From Salipiger bermudensis (GTDB lineage: Bacteria; Pseudomonadota; Alphaproteobacteria; Rhodobacterales; Rhodobacteraceae), in contig NZ_JAIUZY010000004.1 of the NCBI RefSeq assembly GCF_020171625.1, positions 372,001 through 436,000 on the forward strand: 64,000 nucleotides of DNA. Reading direction: 5' to 3'. A model generated the notes under the pieces. That model searched no databases and was not told the DNA's origin. It was given only the letters and a program-made list of their open reading frames with translations. Both the position numbers and the translations under genes were made by a program. Within the stretch, counting starts at the first letter, position 1, and each line of letters begins with the position of its first letter. Positions 7,507-16,731 of this stretch are shown in pieces.

Positions 7507-8796
7507 ATGATCAAGACATTGAAACTCTCGGGCGTGGCCGCCGCGGCGCTGATTGCCGCCGGCGCGGCCAACGCCCAGGACGTGGAATGCCCCATCAAGG
7601 TGGGCGTGCTGCACTCCCTCTCCGGCACCATGGCGATTTCCGAGACCACTCTGAAAGACACCATGCTGATGCTGATCGAGAAGCAGAACGCCGATGGCGG
7701 TCTGCTCGGCTGCGAGCTCGAGGCGGTGGTCAAGGATCCGGCCTCCGACTGGCCGCTGTTTGCGGAAAAGGCGCGCGAACTGATCTCCAACGACAAGGTC
7801 GACGTGACCTTCGGCTCCTGGACCTCGGCGAGCCGCAAGGCGGTGCTGCCGGTGCTCGAGGAACTCAACGCGCTGTATTTCTACCCCGTCCAGTACGAGG
7901 GCGAGGAAAGCTCGAAGAACGTGTTCTACACCGGCGCCGCGCCGAACCAGCAGGCGATCCCGGCCACCGACTACTTCCTCGACGAGCTTGGCGTCGAGAA
8001 GTTCGCCCTGCTCGGCACCGACTACGTCTACCCGCGCACCACGAACAACATCCTCGAGTCCTACCTCAAGTCGAAGGGCATCGCCGAGGAAGACATCTTC
8101 GTCAACTACACCCCCTTCGGCCACTCGGACTGGTCGACCATCGTCTCCGACGTCGTGGCACTGGGTGAGGACGGCAAGCAGGTCGGCGTGATCTCGACGA
8201 TCAACGGCGACGCCAATATCGGCTTCTACAAGGAACTCGCGGCCGCCGGCATCTCGGCCGACGACATCCCCGTCGTGGCCTTCTCGGTGGGCGAAGAAGA
8301 GCTGTCGGGCCTCGACACCTCGAACCTCGAAGGCCACCTCGCCGCGTGGAACTACTTCATGACCGCCGAATCCGAGGCCAATGACGAATTCATTGCCGCG
8401 TGGCACGAATTCATCGGCGACGAAAAGCGCGTGACCAACGACCCGATGGAGGCGCATTACATCGGCTTCAACATGTGGGTGAACGCGGTCGAGCAGGCCG
8501 GCACCACCGATGTCGACGCGGTGCGCGAGGCCATGTGGGGGCAGGAGTTCCCGAACCTGACCGGCGGCACCGCCGTGATGGGCGTTAACCACCACCTCTC
8601 CAAGCCCGTGCTGATCGGCGAGATCCGCGCCGACGGCATGTTCGACATCATCTCGGAAACCGATCCGGTTCCGGGCGATGCCTGGACCGACTACCTGCCG
8701 GAATCCGCGCCGCTCAAGTCCGACTGGGCCGAGCTCGAATGCGGCATGTACAACACCGAGACCGAGACCTGCGTGCAGATCCAGTCGAACTACTGA
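7507..8796 (+). CDS. urtA: Urea ABC transporter substrate-binding protein UrtA
   Basis: A 429-residue periplasmic binding protein of the branched-chain amino acid/amide type. The chosen ATG gives a typical signal peptide (MIKTLKLSGVAAAALIAAGA, cut after about ANA, residue 22). The mature start VGVLHSLSGTMAISE is the UrtA hallmark, distinct from LivJ/K. An earlier in-frame ATG at 7303 would place over 60 residues before the signal peptide and is rejected. The gene heads urtABCDE. Urea is expected to be used with urease and nitrogen regulation, but no urease gene is visible in this window. A long leader with a hairpin precedes it and a second hairpin follows its stop. Confidence 0.95.
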   Translation: MIKTLKLSGVAAAALIAAGAANAQDVECPIKVGVLHSLSGTMAISETTLKDTMLMLIEKQNADGGLLGCELEAVVKDPASDWPLFAEKARELISNDKVDVTFGSWTSASRKAVLPVLEELNALYFYPVQYEGEESSKNVFYTGAAPNQQAIPATDYFLDELGVEKFALLGTDYVYPRTTNNILESYLKSKGIAEEDIFVNYTPFGHSDWSTIVSDVVALGEDGKQVGVISTINGDANIGFYKELAAAGISADDIPVVAFSVGEEELSGLDTSNLEGHLAAWNYFMTAESEANDEFIAAWHEFIGDEKRVTNDPMEAHYIGFNMWVNAVEQAGTTDVDAVREAMWGQEFPNLTGGTAVMGVNHHLSKPVLIGEIRADGMFDIISETDPVPGDAWTDYLPESAPLKSDWAELECGMYNTETETCVQIQSNY

Positions 8797-8811
8797 TCTG
8801 ACGTGATCTTG

Positions 8812-8840
8812 GGCGGGCGCCTCGCTCCGGGGCGCCCGCC
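8812..8840 (+). promoter_or_regulatory. Hairpin between urtA and urtB
   Basis: Bases 8812-8821 (GGCGGGCGCC) pair perfectly with 8831-8840 around a nine-base loop, 15 bases after the urtA stop. Hairpins at this place usually protect the binding-protein mRNA from 3' decay and reduce read-through, giving more binding protein than permease. Confidence 0.6.
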
Positions 8841-8884
8841 GCTTGTCCGAAAGACCCCTCCTCCAATATCCGGGACCGCTGCCG

Positions 8885-10831
8885 ATGCCGCGCATGTTTG
8901 CCCTCGCCCTGTCGCTGGCGCTCTGTCTTCTCCTGCCCCCCTCACCGGGCGCGGCGCAGGATCCGGGCCCGCTCCAGACGCTTCTGCAAAGCCAGGCCGA
9001 CGAGGTCGCCAGCCCCGGCCGACAGACCGTCGCGTCGGTGATCGAGGCGCTGGTCGCCTCCGAGCTGCCGCAGGTGCCAGACTTTCTCAACCGCTGGGCC
9101 GAGCGCGAGGTCGTGCAGGACGAGACCACCGGCCTGTTCTACTATGACGGCACGCCGCCGCGCGACATCGACACCGGAGCGCCGGTGACGCTCGACCCCG
9201 GAGCCGAGCTCGAGGATGTGCGCCCCAATGGCGGCGTGCGCCGGGTGATCGCCACCGCGCTGGTGCAGTTCCAGCTCTCCGATCCCGACATCGCCCGCCG
9301 CACCGACGCGCTCGACAGCATCTCGCGCAACCCCGAGCCCGACCAGCTCGCGCCGCTGCGCGCCTCGATCGAGATAGAGACCGACCCCGTTCTGAAGGCC
9401 CGCAAGGAGCGCCTCGCCGGGATGCTCGCGGCGCGCTACGGCGCCACGCCCGAGATCCGCATCGCCGCCATCGACGCGCTCTCCGATGCGCTGGCGGTGG
9501 ACGTGCGCGCGGTGCTCAACCAGATCCTCACGACCCGCAGCGGCGTGGCCGACCGCCTCCCCGAGGACCGCAACATCGCCCGCACCCTGACCCCCGGCGA
9601 CGATCTCTCCGAGGCCGAGGCCTATGCGCGGCTGGTCGAGGCCGGCCTCGCCCCGGCGCGGCAGTCGCCGGACGAGATCAAGGCGGTCCTGACCGACAAT
9701 ATCGACGACGGCCGCGTCGGCGGCGTGCCGATCGGCCAACTCGCCTCCGAAGCCGGGCGCGCCCGGGCCTACGCGGCGCTCGCCGAGGCCGGCACCGTGC
9801 CGCCGCTGGTCACCGAAGGCGACATCGACGCCGCCCTCGCCGCGCATGTGTTCTACGAGGAATACACCGAGGACGATCCGGCGATCACCGAGGCCGCCCG
9901 CGCCGCCCTCAACGAGGTCGAAACCCGCGTGGCGATGAACCAGGCGCTGGATCTCGGGCTCGACGCGCTGTCGCTGGCCTCGATCTACTTCCTCGCCGCC
10001 ATTGGCCTCGCCATCACCTTCGGCGTGATGGGGGTGATCAACATGGCGCATGGCGAGTTCATCATGATGGGCGCCTATACCGGCTACGTGGTGCAGCAGA
10101 TCATCCCCGATTACACCCTGAGCCTGATCGTGGCGCTGCCGCTGGCCTTCGCGGTGACCTTCGCCGCCGGCGTGGCGATGGAGCGTCTGGTGATCCGCTG
10201 GCTCTACCACCGCCCGCTCGAGACCCTGCTGGCCACCTTCGGAATCTCCATCGCGCTGCAGCAGCTTGCCAAGAACATCTTCGGCACCCAGGCGCGGCCG
10301 CTGACCTCGCCCTCCTGGCTCGACGGGGCGTGGGTGCTCAACGACGTGGTGGGCATCGCCAATATCCGCATCGCCATCTTCCTCCTCGCGCTGATCTTCC
10401 TCGGTCTGATCCTGCTGGTGCTGAACAAGACCCGTCTCGGGCTCGAGGTGCGCGCGGTGACCCAGAACCCCGGCATGGCCGCCTCGATGGGCATCAATCC
10501 CGACAAGATCAACATGCTGACCTTCGGCCTGGGCTCGGGCATCGCCGGCATCGCCGGCATCGCCATCGGACTATACGCGCAGGTCACCTCCGAGATGGGC
10601 GCCAACTACATCGTGCAGAGCTTCATGACCGTGGTCGTGGGCGGGGTCGGCAATGTCTGGGGCACGCTCGCGGGCGCCACCCTGATCGGCGGGCTGCAGA
10701 AGGGGATCGAGTTCTTCAACCCCTCGAACACGCTCGCGGCGCAGACCTACATGATCCTGTTCATCATCCTGTTCATTCAATTCCGCCCCAAGGGCATCGT
10801 CGCCCTCAAGGGCCGCGCGGCGGGAGACTGA
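8885..10831 (+). CDS. urtB: Urea ABC transporter permease UrtB
   Basis: A 648-residue inner-membrane permease. The first 23 residues (MPRMFALALSLALCLLLPPS) form a signal peptide or signal anchor. About 330 hydrophilic residues follow, the N-terminal periplasmic domain often found in UrtB. The LivH-like membrane domain starts near residue 360 with ASIYFLAAIGLAITFGVMG and the conserved VINMAHGEFIMMGAY, and continues through about eight membrane segments to GNVWGTLAGATLIGG. A GTG/ATG further upstream (8843) would precede the signal sequence and is less likely. It pairs with UrtC to form the membrane channel. A short open frame follows two bases after its stop. Confidence 0.93.
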   Translation: MPRMFALALSLALCLLLPPSPGAAQDPGPLQTLLQSQADEVASPGRQTVASVIEALVASELPQVPDFLNRWAEREVVQDETTGLFYYDGTPPRDIDTGAPVTLDPGAELEDVRPNGGVRRVIATALVQFQLSDPDIARRTDALDSISRNPEPDQLAPLRASIEIETDPVLKARKERLAGMLAARYGATPEIRIAAIDALSDALAVDVRAVLNQILTTRSGVADRLPEDRNIARTLTPGDDLSEAEAYARLVEAGLAPARQSPDEIKAVLTDNIDDGRVGGVPIGQLASEAGRARAYAALAEAGTVPPLVTEGDIDAALAAHVFYEEYTEDDPAITEAARAALNEVETRVAMNQALDLGLDALSLASIYFLAAIGLAITFGVMGVINMAHGEFIMMGAYTGYVVQQIIPDYTLSLIVALPLAFAVTFAAGVAMERLVIRWLYHRPLETLLATFGISIALQQLAKNIFGTQARPLTSPSWLDGAWVLNDVVGIANIRIAIFLLALIFLGLILLVLNKTRLGLEVRAVTQNPGMAASMGINPDKINMLTFGLGSGIAGIAGIAIGLYAQVTSEMGANYIVQSFMTVVVGGVGNVWGTLAGATLIGGLQKGIEFFNPSNTLAAQTYMILFIILFIQFRPKGIVALKGRAAGD

Positions 10832-10833
10832 GC

Positions 10834-11028
10834 ATGACCGCACCGATCCGAAACACCACCCCCGGCCGCGATCTCCGGCCTGCCTCCGGCGGGGATATTT
10901 GCAGCCAGAAGAAGCTGCAGGCCGCGCTCCTGATTTCTTCTGGCCGAAAATATCCCGGGGGTGAGCGCGCCCCGGCGCGCGAAGGGGGCAGCGCCCCCTC
11001 CCTGACCAGCGAAAGGGCTCTCGCATGA
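10834..11028 (+). CDS. 64-codon bridging reading frame between urtB and urtC (doubtful gene)
   Basis: An open frame that starts ATG two bases after the urtB stop, with GGGAG seven bases upstream, and ends in the ATGA that forms the urtC start (11025-11028). The 64-residue product (MTAPIRNTTPGRDL...) resembles no family I know and is mostly encoded by the intergenic repeat at 10891-10999. It may be translated only to couple ribosomes from urtB to urtC, or it may be fortuitous in GC-rich DNA. The start and stop arrangement is what makes it worth recording. Confidence 0.3.
   Translation: MTAPIRNTTPGRDLRPASGGDICSQKKLQAALLISSGRKYPGGERAPAREGGSAPSLTSERALA
10891..10999. repeat. Structured intergenic repeat, copy A (double, inverted)
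   Basis: Two inverted arms, GGGGATATTTGCAGCCAGAAGAA and its near reverse complement at about 10935-10957, are followed by CGGGGG, a CGCGCCCCGGCGCG hairpin and GGGGGCAGCGCCCCC. The right half has the same order of parts as copy C (20241-20305) and, inverted, copy B (16651-16718). It separates urtB from urtC. Confidence 0.75.
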
Positions 11029-12259
11029 CCCGTACCTTCCTGACGCAGAACCGCTCGGTGTTCTGGTTCCTGCTGGCGCTTGGGATCTTCGCCCTGATCG
11101 TCACGGTGCTGTCCGACGCCGCTGGCAATGGCATGATCTCGACGAGCTTCGTCAAGACGCTGGGCAAGACGCTGTGCCTGATGCTGGTCGCCGTGGCGAT
11201 GGACGTGGTCTGGGGCTATACCGGCATCCTCAGCCTCGGCCACATGGCGTTCTTCGGACTCGGCGGCTACATGATCGGCATGTGGCTGATGTATGCCCGC
11301 ACCGAGATCATCGTCACAGAAAGCCTGCTGGCCGCCGCCATCCCGCCGACCCCACAGGAGATCCACGATGCCATCGGCACGCAGATCTTCGGGGTGGTGG
11401 GCAGCTCCGAGTTTCCCGCAATCTGGATCTTTGCGCACAGCTTCTGGCTGCAGATCGCGATGGTGGTGCTGGTGCCGGGCCTTCTGGCGCTGGTCTTCGG
11501 CTGGCTCGCCTTCCGCAGCCGGGTCACCGGCGTCTACCTGTCGATCCTGACGCAGGCGATGACCCTGGCGCTGTCGCTCTATCTCTTCCAGAACGAGAGC
11601 GGGCTGCGCGGCAACAACGGCCTTTCGGGCCTGCAGAATCTGCCGGGGCTCGACGACGTGCCGCAGGCCACGCTGTCGATCGCCTTCTTCTGGGCCTCGG
11701 CCACGGCGCTGGGGCTCGGCTACGTGCTCTTTGCCTGGGTCACCTCGGGCAAGTTCGGCTCGGTGATCCGCGGCATCCGCGACAACGAAAGCCGGGTGCG
11801 CTTTCTCGGCTACCATGTCGAGGGCTACAAGCTCTTCGTCTTCACCCTGACCGGCATCGTCGCGGGCATCGCCGGCGCGCTCTACTATCCGCAGGCCGGC
11901 ATCATCAACCCCAACGAGATCGCCCCCATCGCCTCGATCTACCTCGCGGTCTGGGTTGCCATCGGCGGCCGCGGCAGGCTCTACGGCGCCGCCCTCGGCG
12001 CGGCCTTCGTGTCGCTCCTGTCGAGCTGGTTCACCTCCGGCGCGGTGCCCTCGGTGCCGCTTGGCTTCTACACCATCCAGTGGACCGACTGGTGGCTGGT
12101 GCTGCTCGGCGTGAGCTTCGTCGCGGTCACGCTGCTCGCCCCCAAGGGCATCGGCGGGCTGTTCGACCTGATCTCCACGCGCCACCCGACGCCCGCGCGG
12201 GTGGGTGATTTCGGCCCCGACACGGGCGCCCGCCGCACCGCCGAAGGAGAGGAAGAGAA

Positions 12260-12263
<4 letters not shown>
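11025..12263 (+). CDS. urtC: Urea ABC transporter permease UrtC
   Basis: A 412-residue LivM-like inner-membrane permease with about ten hydrophobic segments, beginning after MTRTFLTQNRSVFWFLLALG. The conserved GYTGILSLGHMAFFGLGGY and the late GRGRLYGAALGAAFV are typical of UrtC. An insertion (about residues 95-145) between early membrane segments is also typical of the urea subfamily. The charged C-terminal tail (about residues 378-412) is cytoplasmic. Its start overlaps a short bridging frame, and its last bases overlap urtD (ATGA, 12260-12263). Together with UrtB it forms the translocation pore energised by UrtD and UrtE. Confidence 0.94.
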
Positions 12264-13000
<737 letters not shown>

Positions 13001-13012
13001 GAGGAGAACGCC

Positions 13013-13708
13013 ATGCTGAGCGTCGAGAACCTGACCCTGAAGTACGGGCAAAGCCAGATCCTGCACGGGATCTCGCTCACCGCCGCGCCGGGCGAGGTCA
13101 CCGCCGTGACCGGGACCAACGGCGTGGGCAAGACCTCGCTGCTGAAGGCCATCGCCGGGCGGCACCCCTATTCGGGCGGCACGATCACGCTCGACGGCGC
13201 GCCGCTGTCGCATCTCAATGCCTATCAGGCCGCGCGGGCGGGCATCGCCTACGTGCCGCAGGGGCGCGAGGTCTTCCCGCTGATGACGGTGCAGGAAAAC
13301 CTCGAGACCGGCTTTGCCTGCCTGCCGAAATCGGAACACGGCGTGCCCGCGCATATCTTCGAGCTGTTCCCGATCCTGAAGGACTTCCTGCACCGCCGCG
13401 GCGGCGACCTGTCGGGCGGGCAGCAACAGCAGCTCGCCATCGCGCGGGCGCTGATCTCGCGGCCGCGGGTGCTGCTGCTCGACGAGCCGACCGAGGGCAT
13501 CCAGCCCAACATCATCCAGCAGATCGGGCGGGTGATCGCGCAGCTGCGCGATCAGGGCGACATGGCGATCATCCTCGTCGAGCAGTACTTCGATTTCATG
13601 TGGGGGCTGGCCGACAGTTTCGTCGCGGTGACCCGCGGCGAAGTGGCCCTCTCCGGAAGAGCGGGCGAGATCGACCGCGCCGCCTTGCTGGCGAAAGTGT
13701 CGATCTGA
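13013..13708 (+). CDS. urtE: Urea ABC transporter ATPase UrtE
   Basis: A 231-residue LivF-type ATPase, the second nucleotide-binding subunit of the urea importer. Walker A is GTNGVGKTS, the signature is LSGGQQQQLAIARAL, Walker B is LLLDEPTEGIQP and the switch region is LVEQYFDF. GIQPNIIQQI after Walker B is characteristic of UrtE. A GAGGAG ribosome site precedes the ATG. It is the last gene of urtABCDE; 256 bases without a recognisable gene separate it from the next operon. Confidence 0.94.
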   Translation: MLSVENLTLKYGQSQILHGISLTAAPGEVTAVTGTNGVGKTSLLKAIAGRHPYSGGTITLDGAPLSHLNAYQAARAGIAYVPQGREVFPLMTVQENLETGFACLPKSEHGVPAHIFELFPILKDFLHRRGGDLSGGQQQQLAIARALISRPRVLLLDEPTEGIQPNIIQQIGRVIAQLRDQGDMAIILVEQYFDFMWGLADSFVAVTRGEVALSGRAGEIDRAALLAKVSI

Positions 13709-13964
13709 CGGTTTATCGCTAACTTGCTGCGATGCGGCGCATTTTTCCCTTGCCCAAATCGCTTTGAAGGACAAGTCTTCCGGACGGGAGAGTTGTTTTC
13801 ATGCGGCGGTTGGCAAGCAGGAAAAGAGGCGGCGCAACGCCCGCGCAGACGCGCGCGGCGCACGCCCCGCACCCCAGGCAAGCTTTGAAGATCCGCCCTG
13901 ACCCGTCGCCGGGCAGCGTGCCCGTTGCTGTATCGATGATCTCGCCAATTCACAGGAGGACCCC

Positions 13965-15317
13965 ATGATATCCATGCGCAAACCGCTGCTCGGCAGCGTC
14001 GCGATGGCCTTGGTGCTGAGCGCCGGCGCCGCCGGGGCGGAAACCATCCGCTTTTGGACCACCGAGGAGCAGCCGGAGCGGCTCGCGCGGCAGGAGAGCA
14101 TGGCGCAGGCGTTCGGCGAGGCCTCGGGCCACACCGTCGAGGTGATCCCGGTGACCGAGAGCGAGCTTGGCACCCGCGCCACCGCGGCCTATGCCGCGGG
14201 CGACCTTCCGGACGTGATCTATCACCCGCTGGCGCTGGCCCTGCCCTGGGCCGAGGCGGGCATCCTCGACCCCGATGCCGCCACCGACGTGATCGACGCG
14301 CTTGGCCCCGACACCTTCGCATCTGGCGCGCTCGAGATGGCGCGCTTCGACGAGGGCAGCTGGGCCTCGGTGCCCGCGGACGGCTGGACCCAGATGATCG
14401 TCTACCGGGCCGACCTGTTCGAGGAGGCGGGCCTCGAGCCGCCGACCTCCTACGCCGCGGTCGAGGCCGCTTTGGAGGCGCTGCACAACCCGCCCGAGAT
14501 GTACGGCTTCGTCGCCGCCACCAAGGTGGACGAGTCGTTCATGAGCCAGGTGCTCGAGCATGTCTTCCTCGCCAACGGTGTCTCGCCGGTGGGTCCCGAG
14601 GGCTTCACCCCGCTCGACGAGGCCGCGACCACCGAGGTGCTGGAGTTCTACAAGGCCATCGCAGAGGCCTCGCCCCCGGGTGATCTTTATTGGGACCAGT
14701 CGCGCACGCTCTACTTCTCGGGCAACGCGGCGATGATCATCTGGTCGCCCTTCATCCTCGACGAGCTGGCCGGCCTGCGCGACAGCGCGCCGCCGACCAT
14801 CACCGACGATCCGACGTCGTCCGAGCTCGCCTCGAAGACCGGCATCGTGACCAACTTCGCCGGCCCCTCGAACCCCGATGGTGCGGCGTGGGCGTCGATC
14901 AACATGTTCGGCATCACCGGCGATGCGCAGACCGACGCCGCCATCGAGTTCGTGACCTACTCGATGGGCGAAGGCTACGTCGACACGCTGGCGATCGCGC
15001 CCGAGGGCAAGTTTCCGATCCGCCGCGGCGACGGCGAGGATGCCGAGGCCTTCGTCAACGCGTGGCAGGAGCTGCCGGTCGGTGTCGATCGCAAGGCGCC
15101 GCTCAGCGAGCTCTACCCGCAGGAGATGATCGACGAGATCGTCGCCGGGCTCGACGTCGCCCAGCGCTGGGGCGCCGATGACGGCCAGCTGGCGCTGGCG
15201 TCTAAGATGATCAGCAGCCAGGCGCTGAACCGCGTGGTGCGGGCGTATATTGACGGCGAGATCGACGCCGGCGCCGCGGTCGAGCAGCTCAACAGCGAGC
15301 TGGGTGCGATCCAGTAA
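13965..15317 (+). CDS. Family-1 extracellular sugar/compatible-solute binding protein
   Basis: A 450-residue periplasmic binding protein with a signal peptide (MISMRKPLLGSVAMALVLSA, cut near AGA, residue 25) and the family-1 start ETIRFWTTEEQP. The segment GDLPDVIYHPLALALPWAEAG is the usual hinge-region motif of carbohydrate-binding members. A perfect AGGAGG ribosome site lies five bases before the ATG. It heads an operon of two MalF/MalG-like permeases, a GH63-type hydrolase and an MsmX/UgpC-type ATPase. The hydrolase suggests the ligand is a small glycoside such as glucosylglycerate, mannosylglycerate or a related osmolyte. That substrate is inferred from context. Confidence 0.88.
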   Translation: MISMRKPLLGSVAMALVLSAGAAGAETIRFWTTEEQPERLARQESMAQAFGEASGHTVEVIPVTESELGTRATAAYAAGDLPDVIYHPLALALPWAEAGILDPDAATDVIDALGPDTFASGALEMARFDEGSWASVPADGWTQMIVYRADLFEEAGLEPPTSYAAVEAALEALHNPPEMYGFVAATKVDESFMSQVLEHVFLANGVSPVGPEGFTPLDEAATTEVLEFYKAIAEASPPGDLYWDQSRTLYFSGNAAMIIWSPFILDELAGLRDSAPPTITDDPTSSELASKTGIVTNFAGPSNPDGAAWASINMFGITGDAQTDAAIEFVTYSMGEGYVDTLAIAPEGKFPIRRGDGEDAEAFVNAWQELPVGVDRKAPLSELYPQEMIDEIVAGLDVAQRWGADDGQLALASKMISSQALNRVVRAYIDGEIDAGAAVEQLNSELGAIQ

Positions 15318-15328
15318 GCACGGCCCCT

Positions 15329-15357
15329 GCCCGTCCCGGCGCCGCGTCGGGACGGGC
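15329..15357 (+). promoter_or_regulatory. Hairpin after the binding-protein gene
   Basis: Bases 15329-15338 (GCCCGTCCCG) pair perfectly with 15348-15357 around a nine-base loop, 12 bases after the binding-protein stop. It probably acts as an mRNA-protecting and partially terminating structure, as in the urt and bzt operons. Confidence 0.6.
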
Positions 15358-15383
15358 CCGGTATCCGCAAGACGAGGGCGAAG

Positions 15384-16625
15384 ATGACCGACGCCACCCC
15401 TCCCACCCGCACCGGCCCGCTGGCAAAGCGCGAGGCGCGGCTGGCCTGGGGCCTGCTGTTCCCGACGCTGGCGGCGGTGTCGCTGGTGGTGATCCTGCCG
15501 CTGCTGGCGGTGTTCTGGATCAGCTTCAAGCCGGTGACGCTGGCCGACCTGCGCCCGCCGACGCCGATCGTGCGCGAGGACATCCGCGGCGATCTCGAGG
15601 CGCCGGGCGACGAAGCCACGCTGCGCTACCGGCTGCGCAATTCCTCGCAGGATCAGCCGATCCGCGGCGTGACGCTGAGCGATGCCTGGCCAGACGGTCT
15701 GGAGGCCGGCGAGCTCGATCCCGCCTGTGCCATCGCCGATGGCGAGCTGAGCTGCGATTTCGGCGACTGGGAGGGCGGCCAGCGGGTGACGCTGCGCATT
15801 CCCGTCACCGCGACCGAGACCTATCTCGCCGGCCCGCCCGCCACCGACAGCCCGCCCGCGATGACCGGCAGCGCCACCAACGTGCTGACCAGCTTCGACT
15901 TCACCGCCGAGAACTTCGTCCGCATCTTCGACGGCGACGAGTTCTGGTCGGTGCTGGGGGTGACGCTGTTCTACACCGTCTTCGGCACGCTGGGCGCGCT
16001 GATCATGGGGCTGTTTGCCGCGATGCTGCTCAATAAGTCCTTCAAGGGACAGGGCATCCTGCGCGGGCTCTACCTGTTTCCCTATGTCGCCCCGGTGATC
16101 GCCGTGGCCTTCGCGTGGATCCTGCTCTTTGATCCGTTCTCGGGCTCGGCCAACGCGCTGCTCTTGCAGATGGGCGTGACCTCGCAGGCGATCAACTTCT
16201 TCGGCGAGCGCCCCTTGGCGCTGATCATGGTGACCCTGTTCGAGATCTGGCGCTACTTCCCGCTCAGTTTCCTGTTCATCCTCGCAAGGATGCAGTCGAT
16301 CGACCACGACATGTACGAGGCCGCCGACATGGACGGTGCCTCGCCGTTCCAGAAGTTCTGGTACCTGTCGCTGCCGCAGCTTCTGGGCATCCTGTCGGTG
16401 CTGTTCCTGCTGCGCTTCATCTGGACCTTCAACAAGTTCGACGACATCTTCCTGCTCACCGGCGGCAACGCGGGCACGCGGGTGCTGACGGTGAACGTCT
16501 ACGAGCAGGCCTTCGCGCTGTCGAATATCGGCGCCGGCGCGGCGGTGGCGGTGGTGATCTTCTGCTGCCTGCTGCTGTTCTCGGTGTTCTTCTTCCGGGT
16601 GATGAGCCGGGAGGAAGGGTTGTGA
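15384..16625 (+). CDS. MalF-like ABC permease with DUF11-like periplasmic insertion
   Basis: A 413-residue inner-membrane permease. TM1 is near residues 22-47 (GLLFPTLAAVSLVVILPLLA). About 140 hydrophilic residues then follow before the core of five or six membrane segments starting near residue 188. Within this insertion, residues about 75-147 read like a DUF11-type beta-sandwich: LRYRLRNSSQD, GVTLSDAWPDGLEAG, a Cys pair (C115, C124) and GGQRVTLRIPVTA. The EAA loop that docks the ATPase is YEAADMDGASPFQKFWYLSLP. MalF also has a large periplasmic loop that contacts the binding protein, so this domain may play the same part with an unrelated fold (inference). Confidence 0.9.
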   Translation: MTDATPPTRTGPLAKREARLAWGLLFPTLAAVSLVVILPLLAVFWISFKPVTLADLRPPTPIVREDIRGDLEAPGDEATLRYRLRNSSQDQPIRGVTLSDAWPDGLEAGELDPACAIADGELSCDFGDWEGGQRVTLRIPVTATETYLAGPPATDSPPAMTGSATNVLTSFDFTAENFVRIFDGDEFWSVLGVTLFYTVFGTLGALIMGLFAAMLLNKSFKGQGILRGLYLFPYVAPVIAVAFAWILLFDPFSGSANALLLQMGVTSQAINFFGERPLALIMVTLFEIWRYFPLSFLFILARMQSIDHDMYEAADMDGASPFQKFWYLSLPQLLGILSVLFLLRFIWTFNKFDDIFLLTGGNAGTRVLTVNVYEQAFALSNIGAGAAVAVVIFCCLLLFSVFFFRVMSREEGL

Positions 16626-16650
16626 GCGTGGCGCCTGTGGCAGGGGTGTG

Positions 16651-16718
16651 GAGGGGCACTGCCCCTCTGCCGCCCGGGGGGCGGCATTCACCCCGAGGTA
16701 TTTTTGAACCAGAGAAGA
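16651..16718. repeat. Structured intergenic repeat, copy B
   Basis: Reading on the plus strand: a GAGGGGCACTGCCCCTC hairpin, a GCCGCCCGGGGGGCGGC hairpin, then CCCCGAGGTATTTT and GAACCAGAGAAG. This is copy C in inverse orientation. A frame starting GTG at 16622 (overlapping the permease stop) is open through the whole repeat and ends in the ATGA of the next permease at 16732-16735. Confidence 0.75.
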
Positions 16719-16731
16719 TCGGGGGTGCGGC

